The position numbers and the translations under genes were made by a program. A stretch of 8,103 nt of DNA from Candidatus Woesearchaeota archaeon (lineage in GTDB: Archaea > Nanobdellota > Nanobdellia > SCGC-AAA011-G17 > JACPNG01), in NCBI GenBank assembly GCA_016185555.1, contig JACPNI010000015.1, positions 1-8,103 of the forward strand. The letters run 5' to 3'. The notes under the pieces are model-generated. The model saw nothing but the letters and a program-made list of their open reading frames with translations, was not told the origin of the DNA and made no database searches. Shown here one piece after another: positions 1 to 6,010 of the stretch; the first letter of the stretch is position 1, and each line of letters starts with the position of its first letter.

Positions 1-22
1 GGAATATAAAAGAACGAGTTGA

Positions 23-187
23 TTATACCAAAGAATCCGTCTCTTCTGAAGTTTGTTTTTTAGTTACCTTCTTTTTCTTTTCAGTCTTTTCTGCAAGATT
101 TTTTACTTTAATCATATTTTCAGGACTAACAGTTATACTATCTACGCCTGTTTTTATTAGAAATTCAACCATTTCTGGATTATTTTT
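23..187 (-). pseudogene. Displaced/truncated 3' tail of a second ppsA copy
   Basis: On the minus strand about 53 residues are readable from roughly 187 down to a TAA at 23-25. They begin N-N-P-E-M-V-E-F-L-I-K and continue through T-G-V-D-S-I and the P-E-N helix to a lysine-rich end. This matches the last part of the ppsA product encoded at 1230-2219 (P-E-M-A-E-F-L-I-K-A-G-I-D-S-I): I count about 21 identities in 37 aligned residues, so it is a diverged copy and not a recent exact duplication. Homology stops abruptly upstream of P-E-M. The catalytic Cys motif (L-C-G-Q-A-G-S) is absent, and the frame is closed by a stop at 203-205. At DNA level 156-178 and 1351-1373 match at 20 of 23 bases. The piece has no start and cannot encode an enzyme. 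It is either a remnant of a second ppsA or the original tail displaced by an insertion. Confidence 0.75.
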
Positions 188-210
188 AATTACTCTAAAG
201 TGTTAACAAT

Positions 211-225
211 AGAAAGGTTTATATT
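211..225 (+). promoter_or_regulatory. Archaeal BRE/TATA promoter of the 248-1240 gene
   Basis: The purine-rich stretch agaaagg (BRE-like) is followed by the TATA core tttatatt at 218-225. The core centre (221.5) lies 26.5 nt before the ATG at 248, the distance expected for a transcript that starts at the start codon. No Shine-Dalgarno precedes the ATG, which supports leaderless expression. Confidence 0.7.
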
Positions 226-247
226 ACTGTAAATCACTGGTTTTGGT

Positions 248-1240
248 ATGGTAATTAAAGGTATCACTGAAGAGGATTTGGTGAAGTTAGGTAGTTTAGA
301 AGAGCCAGTAAGTGGGTTTAATTCAGATATTAAAGCTATCTCGCAGAACCTTGAGGCAAAACTATCAGAACTTTCTAATGGTTTAATAACTTCCTTAGAT
401 AATGAAAACATTCTAAGAGTTATATATCCAATTCTTTTGAGGGATAATACTGGGGGTTTTGGTTATGTTTCTTCTTCTTTTGGGTTTAGTAGAGATTTTG
501 AGTTATTATGGACGGCAATTATTGCAAAGGCTTTTTATGATAGAAATTATATCCCTTTAGTTATCCCAATAGATAAATTCTATTCATATCGTCCTGTTAC
601 TTTGTCTTTTGTTTATAAAACAGAGATCTTTTCCGAACACCAAGCTTCACATAAATCTGAAAAACCATACGCATTAATTATTGCAGGTTTCACAGAATCA
701 GAAACTTTTACATATAGGACCTTATCCGACATACCACGTCAAGGGGAGATATTTAGAGATCCAGAGGACATTGAAATAAAAGTTGATAGGTTTGCACGAA
801 ATAAACTACACATGTTATTTTCCGATAATGGGAGTTTAGAAAAAGTTTTGCAGGAAACAGTTATTGGTGACCTCAATGATTATAAGTTATTACTTTGTAC
901 AGGTTTGTTACTTCAAGATTGTCAAACGTGGCAGAATTTATGGTACCAACCAAAAAAAGGGGAAGGTGTACCTCTTTTTATTGTTGCGCCAAGTGAATTT
1001 CATGAGGCAATGAATCGTTTAAATGAATGTTGGGGTCACGGTGCTAGAGATTATCATTATAGGGCAAGTTGTGCTTTAGGCGCAAGTGATTATCCTCCAT
1101 TTAGTATAGTTAACAGTAAGCTTAAGACATATGATGATTGTATTAAAGAGAGTCTCTCAGATGATTATAAATATAATACAGGACTTAATAGAGAAAAGTT
1201 TAGGAAGAGGATAGGTTATATTTTAGAGGCTATAGCTTAA
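248..1240 (+). CDS. Hypothetical protein, 330 aa, unrecognised family
   Basis: I do not recognise this protein. It is 330 aa, apparently soluble: no signal peptide, no convincing membrane helix. It has a hydrophobic/aromatic centre (for example L-L-W-T-A-I-I-A-K-A-F and Y-I-P-L-V-I-P-I-D) and a second half with scattered cysteines and aromatics (L-L-L-C-T-G-L-L-L-Q-D-C-Q-T-W, then N-E-C-W-G-H-G-A-R-D-Y-H-Y). The Cys and His residues are not spaced like a classical zinc finger or Fe-S motif. The ATG at 248 is chosen because a TATA core is centred exactly 26.5 nt upstream. The gene is the only plus-strand gene in the first 3.6 kb. Its last 11 bp overlap the 3' end of the convergent ppsA, and its promoter abuts a truncated second ppsA tail. 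That context suggests it arrived as an insertion. Function unknown; the frame is intact and looks expressed. Confidence 0.8.
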   Translation: MVIKGITEEDLVKLGSLEEPVSGFNSDIKAISQNLEAKLSELSNGLITSLDNENILRVIYPILLRDNTGGFGYVSSSFGFSRDFELLWTAIIAKAFYDRNYIPLVIPIDKFYSYRPVTLSFVYKTEIFSEHQASHKSEKPYALIIAGFTESETFTYRTLSDIPRQGEIFRDPEDIEIKVDRFARNKLHMLFSDNGSLEKVLQETVIGDLNDYKLLLCTGLLLQDCQTWQNLWYQPKKGEGVPLFIVAPSEFHEAMNRLNECWGHGARDYHYRASCALGASDYPPFSIVNSKLKTYDDCIKESLSDDYKYNTGLNREKFRKRIGYILEAIA

Positions 1241-2219
1241 AATCTTTCCTTGCGGCACTTAACAATAATTTCTTTTCAATCTTCGCAGCGAGTACTCTTA
1301 TTTTATTGATGGAGTCAGGATTAACCGCGATGCTGTCTATTCCGGCTTTAATTAGAAATTCAGCCATCTCCGGCCTTGAACCTGCCTGGCCACATAAGCT
1401 TGTTTCTGTATCGTAATCCTTACAAACATCAATCACATACTTTATTTGCCTTAAAACAGCAGGATGCATTTCATCATACAATTTTTGTACTTTCTCATTG
1501 TTCCTGTCAACCGCAAGTGTAAATTGAGTTAGATCATTTGTGCCAAAACTAACAAAATCAATTCCCTCACCACATAATTCTTTTATTATTTGCACAGAAG
1601 CGGGGGTTTCAATCATCACCCCAAAATCAAGATTATCCTGTGGTTCAAGACCAACCTCTTTGAGCATGGTTTTTGCTCTTTTAACTTGGCTAACATCTGT
1701 AACCATCGGCAGCATAATCCCAACATTGGTAAACCCATTATCATGAAGCTTCCTTATCGCTGCAAATTCTGCTCTTAACAATTCTTCCTGATCCAAGCTT
1801 CTCCTAATCCCATGCCATCCGAGCATTGGGTTGTCCTCTGCTGGTTCAAGATTTCCACCCTCAAGATGACTATATTCATCAGTTCTTAAGTCCGTAGTTC
1901 TATACCATACAGGTTTAGTGCCAAATGCAGCAGCTATTCTTTTAACATTCGTGAATATTATATCAATTAATTCTTCTTTCCTTCCATTTGAAATAAGATA
2001 AGCAGGGTGCACTCCGCTTTTGGCTATTATAAATTCGCTTCTTAATAACCCAACACCATCACAATATGGTGCTGTTCTTTCTGCATTATCAGGCAGGTCT
2101 AGAATGACTTTAATCTCTGTGACAGTTTCAATATTCGGAATTTCAGACTTTTCTATCTGAGTTTGTTCTTCAGCTGTTTCTTTGCTTTCTATGTTTCTTA
2201 GACCACTATATGATTTTCT
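1230..2219 (-). CDS. ppsA: Phosphoenolpyruvate synthase, C-terminal part (out of frame with the N-terminal part)
   Basis: This is the C-terminal PEP/pyruvate-binding TIM-barrel domain of PEP synthase (pyruvate, water dikinase: ATP + pyruvate + H2O to PEP + AMP + Pi, a gluconeogenic step). The frame is open from 2219 down to the TAG at 1230-1232. It begins with an acidic linker, then the family sequence D-G-V-G-L-L-R-S-E-F and G-V-H-P. The usable start nearest the top is a GTG at 2012, but that is the Val of the conserved G-V-H-P and homology continues upstream of it, so it is not a true start. Counting from 2012, key features are the Mg-ligand region V-M-I-E-T-P-A-S (about 132-139), G-T-N-D-L-T-Q (about 157-163) and the catalytic-Cys motif S-L-C-G-Q-A-G-S (Cys about 207). 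It continues the gene at 2198-3580 in the other frame. Together they give the expected length of about 785-790 aa. Confidence 0.85.
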   Translation of the reverse strand, partial: RKSYSGLRNIESKETAEEQTQIEKSEIPNIETVTEIKVILDLPDNAERTAPYCDGVGLLRSEFIIAKSGVHPAYLISNGRKEELIDIIFTNVKRIAAAFGTKPVWYRTTDLRTDEYSHLEGGNLEPAEDNPMLGWHGIRRSLDQEELLRAEFAAIRKLHDNGFTNVGIMLPMVTDVSQVKRAKTMLKEVGLEPQDNLDFGVMIETPASVQIIKELCGEGIDFVSFGTNDLTQFTLAVDRNNEKVQKLYDEMHPAVLRQIKYVIDVCKDYDTETSLCGQAGSRPEMAEFLIKAGIDSIAVNPDSINKIRVLAAKIEKKLLLSAARKDFKL

Positions 2220-2222
2220 TTA
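2198..2222 (-). other. Frameshift zone in ppsA
   Basis: The upstream frame runs into a TAA at 2198-2200, and the downstream frame is closed by a TAA at 2220-2222, so the change of frame must fall inside this interval. The change is equivalent to one missing base (or a -1 shift). The interval holds an A4 run (minus strand, 2214-2217) and an A3 run (2219-2221), places where a base could be lost in evolution or in sequencing. I see no X-XXY-YYZ slippery heptamer in the correct register. Confidence 0.8.
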
Positions 2223-3580
2223 AGAATCTGAGTTGCTCTTTCAGTTCCTACTATACATGGGATGTTCATTTCGCGACTAACTATTGCGGCGTGAGATGTC
2301 ACCCCACCAGCATCAGTTACTATTGCTGCAGCCCTTTGCATAGCAACAACCATATCCGGATTTGTCATTCTTGTAACAAGCACATTGCCTTTCAAAACCT
2401 TGCTAAGACCGGAAACATCATGGACAATTTTGACAATACCCGAAGCAATGCCTGGAGAAGCGCTTAATCCTGTAACAAGTATATTAGCTATATTATCATG
2501 CTCAATTTTGATTGGCTCTTCTAATTCACTTTTTTCTTGTTCAATATTTGTCTCTTCTTTTTTCGGTTCATGTAACGTTGTTACAGGTCTTGTTTGAACA
2601 ACATATAGATTATTTCCTTCTATTGCAAATTCAATGTCCTGTGGTTTTTCATAATGTTCTTCCAATTCAACTGCAATTTCAGATAATTTTCTTATTTCAA
2701 AATCACTTAATGCCGGCTGTTCTTGTTTGTCTAATAAAACATCTTTTCTTATAGTCCTGCCATAGGCAAAATCTGTTGTATACATCCACTCTTTTTTAGA
2801 AATATTTCTTGATGTAACCCTTAGGTTTTCTTTATTAATTACATATTTATCTGGATTTATGGCACCAGATACTATTGCCTCGCCCAATCCATAAATAGCC
2901 TCTATAATAATCTCGGATTTATTATTTGTAACAGGGTTAACTGTAAATATAACCCCGGATTTTTGTGAGTTAATTTGCTTTTCAATAACAACAGCGATAA
3001 GAACTTTTTCATGGGGAAAATTATTCTTTACCCTGTAATAAATTGCCCTTGCGGTATATAATGATGCCCAGCAATCTTGTATAGCTTCAATTAAATTGTT
3101 GTTGCCCTTGATATTAAGAAAGGTTGCCTGTTGCCCTGCAAAGGAAGCAGAGGGCAAATCTTCAGCAGATGCACTACTTCTTACGGCAACATAAGGCAAA
3201 TCTCTCCCGATTTTAATCAAATCTAGTGCAGGCTTGGCTATTTTAAGTACATCGACATTAACACTAAATCTCTCATAATTTTCAAGAATTTCTTTCTTAA
3301 GCTGACTAGACATTGGTTCTTCTTTAATCATGCCCTGTATTTTTGTAGCTGCACCCTGTAAGGCATCGTTATCATCAACATCAGTATCTCTCAAGATAGA
3401 AAAAATTTCAATGCCCAGACCAGTTTCGTCAAGATAATTTTTAAAAGCCTCGGTTGTAACGACAAATCCTGGTGGAACTGGGAACTTATTATTTGCCATC
3501 TCCCCTAAATTCGCGGCTTTTCCGCCAACTAGGGGAACATCTTCTTTGTGTATATCTTTGAACCATAAAATATTTGGCAT
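2198..3580 (-). CDS. ppsA: Phosphoenolpyruvate synthase, N-terminal part (ATP-grasp and phosphohistidine domains)
   Basis: 460 residues carry the first two domains of PEP synthase. The N-terminal ATP-binding domain shows V-G-G-K-A-A-N-L-G-E-M (about 18-28), the glycine/serine-rich V-R-S-S-A-S-A-E-D (about 133-141), F-A-G-Q-Q-A-T-F and the closing Q-T-R-P-V-T (about 329-334). The swivelling phosphohistidine domain follows, with G-L-S-A-S-P-G-I-A-S-G (about 371-381) and the catalytic His in G-G-V-T-S-H-A-A-I-V (His430). Between them is a long acidic linker (about 338-362). Translation then stops at 2198-2200, whereas related enzymes run on into the PEP-binding barrel, which is present here in the other frame. 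The ATG at 3580 is supported by a GAGG Shine-Dalgarno 5 nt upstream and a TATA box further up. Without the barrel and its catalytic Cys this half alone should not make PEP; the enzyme works only if the frame is intact in vivo. Confidence 0.9.
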   Translation of the reverse strand: MPNILWFKDIHKEDVPLVGGKAANLGEMANNKFPVPPGFVVTTEAFKNYLDETGLGIEIFSILRDTDVDDNDALQGAATKIQGMIKEEPMSSQLKKEILENYERFSVNVDVLKIAKPALDLIKIGRDLPYVAVRSSASAEDLPSASFAGQQATFLNIKGNNNLIEAIQDCWASLYTARAIYYRVKNNFPHEKVLIAVVIEKQINSQKSGVIFTVNPVTNNKSEIIIEAIYGLGEAIVSGAINPDKYVINKENLRVTSRNISKKEWMYTTDFAYGRTIRKDVLLDKQEQPALSDFEIRKLSEIAVELEEHYEKPQDIEFAIEGNNLYVVQTRPVTTLHEPKKEETNIEQEKSELEEPIKIEHDNIANILVTGLSASPGIASGIVKIVHDVSGLSKVLKGNVLVTRMTNPDMVVAMQRAAAIVTDAGGVTSHAAIVSREMNIPCIVGTERATQILKENHIVV

Positions 3581-3583
3581 ATC

Positions 3584-3625
3584 TTCCTCTTTTTAATTTA
3601 TCTTAGCCTTGGAATCTATATAAAG
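3584..3625 (-). promoter_or_regulatory. ppsA promoter and ribosome binding site
   Basis: Reading the minus strand, a TATA core tttatata (plus coordinates 3617-3624) is preceded by an A-rich BRE-like stretch. With the 26-27 nt spacing seen elsewhere in the window, transcription would start near 3594, giving a leader of about 14 nt. That leader contains gaggaag just before the ATG at 3580. This is the only gene here with both a leader and a clear Shine-Dalgarno. Confidence 0.65.
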
Positions 3626-3640
3626 TTTTTGAAACACCCT

Positions 3641-3659
3641 AAAAGAAAAGTTTTATTAA
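3641..3659 (+). promoter_or_regulatory. Promoter of the three-paralogue/lspA operon
   Basis: An A/G-rich BRE-like stretch (aaaagaaaag, 3641-3650) runs into a TATA-like core tttattaa (3652-3659), with its centre about 29 nt before the ATG at 3685. Transcripts would be leaderless or carry a leader of a few bases. It is divergent from the ppsA promoter in the same 104-bp intergenic region. Confidence 0.6.
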
Positions 3660-3684
3660 GTTTGGTAAGCCATAATACTCTAAT

Positions 3685-4170
3685 ATGCCTCCTCCTGAAC
3701 CAGAAACGATCTTTAAAAACAGAATTGTGCAAAAAGGCTTGTTTAATCTTAAAGTCCTAAATAAAAATATAACTGAATGGTTCTCAAACAAAAAATATTC
3801 TTTCCAAGAAAAGACAAATAGCAGTAAGGCTAAGGATAGGGGGCATGAAGTCCGGATTGATTTTTCTGCTGAAAAGAAAGTTGATAATTACGCGAAATAT
3901 ATAATCAATATAGAAATACTTGCAACAGAGCTGGAGAAAGTGAGGTTGGAAGATAAGAGCTTAGATAAAGGGAATGTAGAGATAAGACTAAATGCAAACC
4001 TGCAATTGGATTATAAAAACAGGTTTGGTGACAAGCCTTTTCATAGATTCTTGAGGGGGTTATACCATAGATATTTCAAAGGCGAAATAAAGCACTATGA
4101 AGACCAAAGTGAAGAAGAGGGAAAGGACTTGTTTGATACAATAAAGGAGTCTCTTAACCTACTAACATGA
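3685..4170 (+). CDS. Hypothetical protein, first of three tandem paralogues
   Basis: 161 aa, charged, no signal peptide or membrane segment, and no cysteine. I do not recognise the family, but it shares a pattern with the two next genes: G-[LVI]-[FL]-[ND]-L near residue 18-22, a W-[FL] about 10 residues later, K-V-D-N-Y-A-K followed by an alternating hydrophobic strand (I-I-N-I-E-I), a K-G-x-x-E-I strand, and a C-terminal helix pattern F-x-R-F-L-R-G-L-Y-H-R-Y with a downstream acidic helix. This suggests one alpha/beta domain per protein. The ATG at 3685 fits the TATA box upstream. The stop codon overlaps the next gene's start as ATGA (4167-4170), so translation is probably coupled. This copy has a Pro-rich N-terminus (M-P-P-P-E-P-E). 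Function unknown. Confidence 0.8.
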   Translation: MPPPEPETIFKNRIVQKGLFNLKVLNKNITEWFSNKKYSFQEKTNSSKAKDRGHEVRIDFSAEKKVDNYAKYIINIEILATELEKVRLEDKSLDKGNVEIRLNANLQLDYKNRFGDKPFHRFLRGLYHRYFKGEIKHYEDQSEEEGKDLFDTIKESLNLLT

Positions 4171-4649
4171 TGGAAAGAATTTATGTAACCCCTGCAGAAG
4201 GCATTAAAGTAAAACATGCTGGGGTTTTGGATCTTGATGAGTTTATAAGATGGCTTAAAAGGTGGCTGGATTTTAATAGCTATAAGCAGGACGAAGATTT
4301 TTATGAAGAAAAAAATACAGCAAGGGGCAAAATAATAGAGTTTAGATGGACAAATAACAAAAAGAAGGAAACTTATTTTATTTATATAATAGAGATTTAT
4401 TTTAATTTTATTGGCATTGTTGATGTTGAAGTTCCCATAGAAGGTAAAAAAATAAAGATGCAAAAAGGCGAGTTTGAGATAAAATTAGTTTCCTATATTA
4501 ATAAAGGTGCGGAAGCACCAACCTTCTGGAGAGCAATATATGAAAGATTTTTAAAAAAGGAAAATATTGATTTATATGCAAGTGAGCTTTACTCAAAAGT
4601 CTATAGTTTACAGGAGGAAATTAAAGACAAGTTTAACCAGTATGTTTGA
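4167..4649 (+). CDS. Hypothetical protein, second of three tandem paralogues
   Basis: 160 aa, lysine/glutamate- and aromatic-rich, no cysteine, no membrane segment. It shows the same order of elements as its neighbours: G-V-L-D-L-D-E-F-I-R-W-L-K-R-W-L-D-F-N-S-Y near the N-terminus, a central strand region (Y-F-I-Y-I-I-E-I-Y-F), K-G-E-F-E-I, then F-W-R-A-I-Y-E-R-F-L and a C-terminal helix. It is the most diverged of the three: the R-K-V-x-[DN]-Y-A-K segment has become K-K-K-E-T-Y-F. The ATG at 4167 overlaps the previous stop (ATGA); a second ATG directly follows at 4170 and could also be used. It is the middle cistron of a tight operon ending in lspA. Function unknown; a scaffold or partner role within a complex of the three paralogues is possible but purely inferred. 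Confidence 0.8.
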   Translation: MMERIYVTPAEGIKVKHAGVLDLDEFIRWLKRWLDFNSYKQDEDFYEEKNTARGKIIEFRWTNNKKKETYFIYIIEIYFNFIGIVDVEVPIEGKKIKMQKGEFEIKLVSYINKGAEAPTFWRAIYERFLKKENIDLYASELYSKVYSLQEEIKDKFNQYV

Positions 4650-4654
4650 ATAAA

Positions 4655-5149
4655 ATGCCAGACACCGATATTGTTGCAACAGATTTGAAAGTATCTTTAG
4701 AAGGAATTTTTAATCTAGCAGATTTGTATCACCTAATAAAGGACTGGCTTGAATTTAACGGTTATAATTTTTTTGAAAAAGAGTATATTGATACGCTAGC
4801 AGAATCAGGCAAGACGATGTCAGTAACTCTGGTTGGAGATAGAAAAGTAAATGACTATGCAAAGATGAATATTCAAGTTAAAATAAAAGTAGAAAACGCC
4901 AAGGAAGTTGAGTTTAAGAAAGGTACAGGCCTAAAAGGAAAGATAACTATCGGATTTGAGTCTTTTGTTGAAAGGGACTATGAAAAAGAGTGGGAAAAGA
5001 ATTTCCTGTTAAGGTTCATAAGGGCGGTTTATGATAAATTTATTATAAAAGAGAAGCTTGATGAATACCATAATGAGCTTGATGATGAAACACAAGGCCT
5101 GTATCATAAAGTAAAAGCTTTTCTAAATATGGCGCAGTTTAAGGTTTAA
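4655..5149 (+). CDS. Hypothetical protein, third of three tandem paralogues
   Basis: 164 aa from the ATG at 4655; an in-frame TTG at 4646, overlapping the previous stop, would add three residues. Like its neighbours it has no cysteine and no signal or membrane segment. It carries the shared elements most clearly: G-I-F-N-L-A-D-L-Y-H-L-I-K-D-W-L-E-F-N-G-Y, then D-R-K-V-N-D-Y-A-K-M-N-I-Q-V-K-I, then K-G-K-I-T-I, V-E-R-D-Y, and F-L-L-R-F-I-R-A-V-Y-D-K-F followed by an acidic helix. The R-K-V-N-D-Y-A-K and R-D-Y segments align well with the first paralogue (K-K-V-D-N-Y-A-K, L-D-Y), so copies one and three are closer to each other than to copy two. Its TAA stop directly abuts the lspA ATG. Function unknown. 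Confidence 0.8.
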   Translation: MPDTDIVATDLKVSLEGIFNLADLYHLIKDWLEFNGYNFFEKEYIDTLAESGKTMSVTLVGDRKVNDYAKMNIQVKIKVENAKEVEFKKGTGLKGKITIGFESFVERDYEKEWEKNFLLRFIRAVYDKFIIKEKLDEYHNELDDETQGLYHKVKAFLNMAQFKV

Positions 5150-5569
5150 ATGAACAAACTCGGGTTCTTGATAGTTTCAATATTAATAATAATCTCTGAC
5201 CAAATTAGTAAATTTTACTTTACAAATAAGAATGTTATTATAACAAAATTTCTATCATTCAGATATGCTGAAAACACCGGTGCTGCATTTAGCATACTCC
5301 AAAATCAAAGGTTATTTCTTATTTTAATCTCCATAATTGTCTTTTTTGTATTCTTATATTATTTTAAAAAAACTGACAAATTGGTATTAACTGGTATTTC
5401 TTTTTTGTTTGGTGGGATTGTTGGAAACTTGATTGACAGGCTTTATTTTGGTTATGTAAGAGATTTCATTGATTTTAAGATATGGCCGGTATTCAATGTT
5501 GCAGATTCCTTCAACACTTTAGGGGTAATCCTAATAGTTTATTATCTGATTTATTTAGAAAAAAATTAA
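5150..5569 (+). CDS. lspA: Prolipoprotein signal peptidase (signal peptidase II)
   Basis: 139 aa, within or slightly below the usual family size, with four predicted membrane segments (about 4-16, 55-71, 79-96, 121-136). LspA is the membrane aspartyl protease that removes the signal peptide from lipid-modified prolipoproteins. The family motifs are all visible: S-D-Q-I-S-K (Asp17), A-E-N-T-G-A-A-F-S (about 40-48), G-N-L-I-D-R-L-Y-F-G-Y-V-R-D-F-I-D-F (about 92-109) with catalytic Asp105, and W-P-V-F-N-V-A-D-S (about 112-120) with the second catalytic Asp119. Both catalytic aspartates are present, so it should be active. Its ATG follows the preceding paralogue's stop with no gap. Its stop shares a TTAA with the convergent zinc-ribbon gene. 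It is unusual in an archaeal setting, since most archaea lack the bacterial Lgt/LspA pathway; transfer from bacteria is likely but not shown here. Confidence 0.9.
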   Translation: MNKLGFLIVSILIIISDQISKFYFTNKNVIITKFLSFRYAENTGAAFSILQNQRLFLILISIIVFFVFLYYFKKTDKLVLTGISFLFGGIVGNLIDRLYFGYVRDFIDFKIWPVFNVADSFNTLGVILIVYYLIYLEKN

Positions 5570-5958
5570 CTTAGTTCTAATGTAAGCTCACCAATCTTAC
5601 AGCTGCAGTTTTTACAATGGTAGTCCAATCCATTCCTGCCTGTTAAAGGGCGTAAGGAATCTATTGTTTCTTCTATTTCTATTCTTGGTGGACCGGTAAT
5701 TATTTTATTGCAATATTGGCATTCATAGGCAATATGCACTGTTGGCTGATGAGGCGCTTTAAGAGGCCTTATGTATCTTTTAAAACAATTAATGTATGCA
5801 AAAATTTCACCAAACTCATCATCTGCCGGAAATTTATTCCTTAATTCTTCAAAATTATTTAAAACCAATCCGCTTAGCTCTTTATCGAGTTTCCTCCAGA
5901 GAGTTAGCTCTAGTTTTTTGAAAGTTTCTGCATTTGAAAGATTTGATAATATTCTCAC
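5566..5958 (-). CDS. Hypothetical zinc-ribbon protein
   Basis: 130 aa if started at the GTG at 5958. The first 75 or so residues look helical and charged. The C-terminal half carries two CxxC pairs, Y-E-C-Q-Y-C (Cys80, Cys83) and H-C-K-N-C-S-C (Cys115, Cys118, plus Cys120), separated by 31 residues, a likely zinc ribbon. I do not recognise the family. The start is uncertain. An upstream in-frame ATG at 6012 would give 148 aa and overlap the divergent pyrH start by two bases. I prefer GTG 5958 because a strong BRE/TATA (gaaaaag then tttataaa) on this strand is centred exactly 26.5 nt upstream, the spacing seen at the other leaderless genes. The stop (5566-5568) overlaps that of lspA in TTAA. 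The 6012 start would need only the weak TATA-like sequence inside pyrH. Confidence 0.65.
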   Translation of the reverse strand: MRILSNLSNAETFKKLELTLWRKLDKELSGLVLNNFEELRNKFPADDEFGEIFAYINCFKRYIRPLKAPHQPTVHIAYECQYCNKIITGPPRIEIEETIDSLRPLTGRNGLDYHCKNCSCKIGELTLELS

Positions 5959-5978
5959 GCTAGATACCACCCTGATAA

Positions 5979-5994
5979 GATTTATAAACTTTTT
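5979..5994. promoter_or_regulatory. Palindromic TATA box shared by pyrH and the zinc-ribbon gene
   Basis: tttataaa (5981-5988) is a perfect palindrome, so it can be read as a TATA core on both strands. Its centre (5984.5) lies 26.5 nt from the pyrH ATG (6011) and 26.5 nt from the GTG at 5958 on the other strand. The minus-strand BRE side (gaaaaag) is stronger than the plus-strand side (gataaga). Confidence 0.6.
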
Positions 5995-6010
5995 CTCTAA
6001 CCTTCTGACC

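Noticed and set aside
190..411. Minus-strand 73-aa open frame opposite the start of the 330-aa gene
   Set aside because: It lies antisense to a gene with a well-placed promoter, has no promoter of its own, and shows no recognisable sequence.
185..1245. Insertion sequence with terminal inverted repeats carrying the 330-aa gene
   Set aside because: I found no inverted repeats or target duplications at the gene's ends, and the protein shows no transposase motif.
2198..2222. Programmed -1 ribosomal frameshifting in ppsA
   Set aside because: No canonical slippery heptamer in the correct register and no obvious stimulatory hairpin; a lost base or consensus error is simpler.
1540..2754. Several plus-strand open frames (62-85 aa) inside ppsA
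   Set aside because: They are antisense shadows of strongly conserved ppsA domains, with no promoter or ribosome site.
4095..4463. 122-aa minus-strand frame across the first two paralogues
   Set aside because: Its Phe/Ile/Tyr-rich composition is the usual shadow of Lys/Asn-rich genes, and the plus-strand pair share family features.
5771..6010. N-terminal extension of the UMP kinase frame upstream of ATG 6011
   Set aside because: UMP kinase homology starts at M-A-K-E-I-V at 6011 and a TATA box sits at the right distance; the upstream part is antisense to the zinc-ribbon gene.
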